Positions 4,501 through 6,718 of a stretch of 6,718 nucleotides of DNA are shown piece after piece. The position numbers and the translations under genes are program-made. The notes beneath the pieces are model-generated. The model was not told where the DNA came from and ran no database searches. It saw only the letters and a program-made list of their open reading frames with translations. Source of the stretch: an uncultured Microcaldota archaeon (GTDB lineage: Archaea; Micrarchaeota; Micrarchaeia; Anstonellales; Bilamarchaeaceae); contig CAIXOA010000026.1 in NCBI GenBank assembly GCA_903920925.1, positions 1 to 6,718 of the forward strand, in the 5' to 3' direction. How positions within the stretch are numbered: the first letter of the stretch is position 1; each line of letters starts with the position of its first letter.

Positions 4501-6718
4501 TCATTCTAGGACTATCGCCGGCTTCCCGGGCATCGCATTGGAGGCTTTCGGGTGCCCGCCCTCCTCTTCCCTGCGGACAATCACCACTGCACCCAATTCC
4601 TTCGAGAGGAAATCCGCCGCATCATGCAAAGCCCCATACTCATCCTCGGAGGGAAGGACCTCCACGAGAGAATGGACCTTCGGCATCAATCCTTTCCCGA
4701 ACCTGCTCACTTCCTCCATGTTCAGTTTCCCCTTCTTGCCGAATTCCATGAGCTCCTTCAGGTTTTTCTTTTCCTTCATTAGATTATACGCCTCAAATTT
4801 CCACGCGGCCGGCACATACACAAATGCCTTCTTCGGCTTCGCCCCAATCCTCTCCGCAATCCTCTCCACATCATAGCGAACGGAAGAAACAAGCTCCTCG
4901 CCCATCTCCAATTCCGCGTCGACCATCTTTTCCGAGCCCTTCGGGAATTCCGCATCAATGGCAAATCCTTTCCCCCCAAGAGTTTCCCATATCTCCTCGG
5001 CGATGTGCGGCATGAATGGAGAGATGATGATCGCCCAGTTCCGGAAGAGCCATTTCAATTTGGGCTTCTCCGCCCTCTTCAGGTACCACTGCAGGTCATG
5101 CATCACTTCATAGAAGACATTCTGCGCAAGGAGGCGCATCTCCAATTTCTCATAAAGCCCCGGGAGCGCAATCAATCTCCCGTTCATTCGGGATTTGAGC
5201 CATTTCTCCATCCTCCCGTCCCCGTCCTCCTTCGCGTATTCCAGCAAAGAAAAGATGTGCTCGACCCTTCCCTTCACCCCTTCCGCTACGCTCTTTTCGA
5301 AATTGGTGTCCTGCGTCAAATCCGCCCCGGAAACCACGGCGAAGCGAAGCACGTCCGCCCCGTATTCCCTTATCGCCTTCCTCAGGGGAAGGATGTTCCC
5401 GAAGGACTTGCTCATCTTCTTCCCCTCCATCATCACCAGCCCGTTGGTCACGATCTGGCGGGGAAGGTGCTCCTCCGGGAAGATGGCCACGTGGTTGAAC
5501 ACAAAGAAGGGAAGATGGTTCTTTATCAAATCCTCCGCAGAATGCCTGGAATCCAGGGGATACCAGTAGAGGAATTCCTTCCTCATGGGCTCCCATTCCT
5601 TCTTTCCCTTCCCTTTTCCGAGCAACACATAATCAAAGAACTCATCGCCCAGTTCCTCCGGCCCCATCTTCTTCACAAGGTGCGCAATCGTATAGAACGC
5701 CATGTAGATGGTGGAATCGGAAAGAGGCTCGATTATCTTGGAAGAATCATAGGGAAATGGGGTCCCGAGCCCGGAAGCCCGGGTGCACGCCTTCTCCCTC
5801 AGCCAATCAACGGTGGCAAGATACTCCTTCCTTGCCTTCTCCGGCATTATGCCCATCTTCCCGAACCATTCCTTCGTCTTCCCCTTCCATTCCGCATTCC
5901 CGTAATCCAGGAACCACTGGTCCTCCACGAGCTTGACGCCCACCTGCGTTCCGCACCTGCAGAAAACCGGCCCCTTCGCAAGAAGGTAGAATGCGAACGC
6001 CTTCCCCTCCTTTATGAGCCTCTCCTTTACCTTCTCCTTCGCCTCCAGGACCTTCATTCCCCTGAAATCCCCGGCGCTCATCACTCCGGTGTGCGCCTCG
6101 GTTTTGTAAAGCTCCTTGGTCGCATCCTCCGCCTTGGGGTCGTTCTGGTCCGCAACCTTCATCCTTTCCACAATTTCCTGCGCTGGAATTCCCTTCATTC
6201 CGGGATAGGTGAGAATCGCAATGGGTTTCAGCTTCTCCAGCATCCTCAAATCCCGCAATGCAAGGTAATCATAAGGGGCATGCGCGGGAACGCTCATCAC
6301 CACGCCGGTCCCCTGGCGCGCGTCCACGAATTCAGCTTTCAGGATGGGGATTTTCCTTCCGTAGGGCTCCTCGGCCTCCTTCCCCACGAAATATGCGCCG
6401 TCCATCTCATCCATTATCTCCAGCGGGAACTGCAATGCCAATAATTTCGCGGCCTTCTCCGAAATGTAGAATATTTCCCTCCCCCGCGCCGCCTTCACAT
6501 ACTTGTCCGCGGGATTTATCCACAGATTAGTGACACCATAAATGGTCTCGGGCCGGTAGGTGGCAGCCACCAGCCACCCGTCCCCGAATCTGAATTTCAC
6601 CCCGGCGACCTCCTCTATCTCCGGGTCAACGTCCCCCTGGGTATCATGGGAGCTGACCACATTGGAATCCGAGGGGCACCACGCGACCCGGTGCGTCCCC
6701 TTCACCACGTATCCCTTC
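4501..6718 (-). CDS. leuS: Leucyl-tRNA synthetase, archaeal type (N-terminal part missing)
   Basis: A class I synthetase that charges tRNA-Leu with leucine and hydrolyses mischarged products in its CP1 domain. The frame is open to the right edge, so the start and the HIGH motif lie outside; about 739 codons are visible, of roughly 960 in archaeal LeuRS. Seen from the N-terminal side: the CP1 editing domain with TYRPETIYGVTNLW (start near 6558) and GTGVVMSVPAHAPYDY, containing the conserved editing Asp; a CRCGT zinc-like site before VEDQWFLDYG; the LSDSTIYMAFYTIAHL core stretch; KMSKS at 5418-5404, the catalytic lysine loop; an anticodon-binding helical domain (LQWYLKRAEKPKLKWLFRNW, then FMPHIAEEIW); and the archaeal C-terminal extension ending KPAIVLE. 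The domain order and tail are archaeal/eukaryal rather than bacterial. No truncation or frameshift is seen. Its stop lies ten bases before the trm5 ATG, so the two share a transcript. The promoter is outside the window. Confidence 0.95.
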   Translation of the reverse strand, partial: KGYVVKGTHRVAWCPSDSNVVSSHDTQGDVDPEIEEVAGVKFRFGDGWLVAATYRPETIYGVTNLWINPADKYVKAARGREIFYISEKAAKLLALQFPLEIMDEMDGAYFVGKEAEEPYGRKIPILKAEFVDARQGTGVVMSVPAHAPYDYLALRDLRMLEKLKPIAILTYPGMKGIPAQEIVERMKVADQNDPKAEDATKELYKTEAHTGVMSAGDFRGMKVLEAKEKVKERLIKEGKAFAFYLLAKGPVFCRCGTQVGVKLVEDQWFLDYGNAEWKGKTKEWFGKMGIMPEKARKEYLATVDWLREKACTRASGLGTPFPYDSSKIIEPLSDSTIYMAFYTIAHLVKKMGPEELGDEFFDYVLLGKGKGKKEWEPMRKEFLYWYPLDSRHSAEDLIKNHLPFFVFNHVAIFPEEHLPRQIVTNGLVMMEGKKMSKSFGNILPLRKAIREYGADVLRFAVVSGADLTQDTNFEKSVAEGVKGRVEHIFSLLEYAKEDGDGRMEKWLKSRMNGRLIALPGLYEKLEMRLLAQNVFYEVMHDLQWYLKRAEKPKLKWLFRNWAIIISPFMPHIAEEIWETLGGKGFAIDAEFPKGSEKMVDAELEMGEELVSSVRYDVERIAERIGAKPKKAFVYVPAAWKFEAYNLMKEKKNLKELMEFGKKGKLNMEEVSRFGKGLMPKVHSLVEVLPSEDEYGALHDAADFLSKELGAVVIVRREEEGGHPKASNAMPGKPAIVLE

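Noticed and set aside
3372..4751. Open + strand frame of 459 codons opposite trm5
   Set aside because: It lies antisense to a clearly recognised Trm5, is rich in His/Pro/Arg with no recognisable domain, and is explained by the codon bias of the gene on the other strand.
5005..6444. Open + strand frame of 479 codons opposite leuS
   Set aside because: It is antisense to well-conserved LeuRS, with the composition expected from reading its complement and no promoter or family resemblance.
1..6718. CRISPR array, insertion sequence or phage genes
   Set aside because: No regularly spaced direct repeats, transposase or integrase frames were seen; nearly all of the window is housekeeping coding sequence.

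Overview
This window is archaeal chromosomal DNA. The evidence is an archaeal-type MCM helicase, an archaeal Trm5 tRNA methyltransferase, an archaeal/eukaryal-type leucyl-tRNA synthetase, a presenilin-like GxGD membrane protease of the archaeal type, TATA-box promoters about 25 bases ahead of the expected transcription starts, and a tRNA gene without an encoded CCA. The lineage cannot be fixed from sequence alone. A euryarchaeal or DPANN-type genome would fit, but this is a guess.

Layout, left to right. (1) Positions 1-363, + strand: the 3' part of a gene for an AlaX-like (alanyl-tRNA editing, SAD domain) protein. It carries an unusual in-frame insert of about 87 bases that can fold into a three-way junction, just before the zinc-binding CGGTH motif. 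(2) Positions 414-486: tRNA-Pro(CGG) with its own TATA box. (3) Positions 588-2655: the replicative helicase gene mcm, promoter-proximal and split into two reading frames. The first frame ends at 1520 just after the LFGG motif and the second opens at 1525 just before Walker A. Together they make a full-length MCM of about 690 residues with every expected motif, so a +1 shift (or one surplus base in a G6 or A6 run) is all that separates them. (4) Positions 2657-3490: a nine-helix presenilin/signal-peptide-peptidase-like protease, one base after mcm and so probably in its operon. (5) Positions 3468-4490, - strand: trm5. (6) Positions 4501 to the right edge, - strand: leuS, running off the window and lacking its N-terminal part. 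leuS and trm5 form a tight - strand operon that converges on and overlaps the protease gene.

Most of the window serves translation fidelity: a mischarged-tRNA editing protein, LeuRS with its own editing domain, Trm5, which makes m1G37, and a tRNA-Pro that carries the G36-G37 pair Trm5 recognises. The mcm-protease transcription unit sits between them. Intergenic space is minimal. Only 364-413 and 487-587 are non-coding apart from the tRNA, and both hold promoters. The two observations most worth checking are the structured in-frame insert in the AlaX-like gene and the frame break in mcm.
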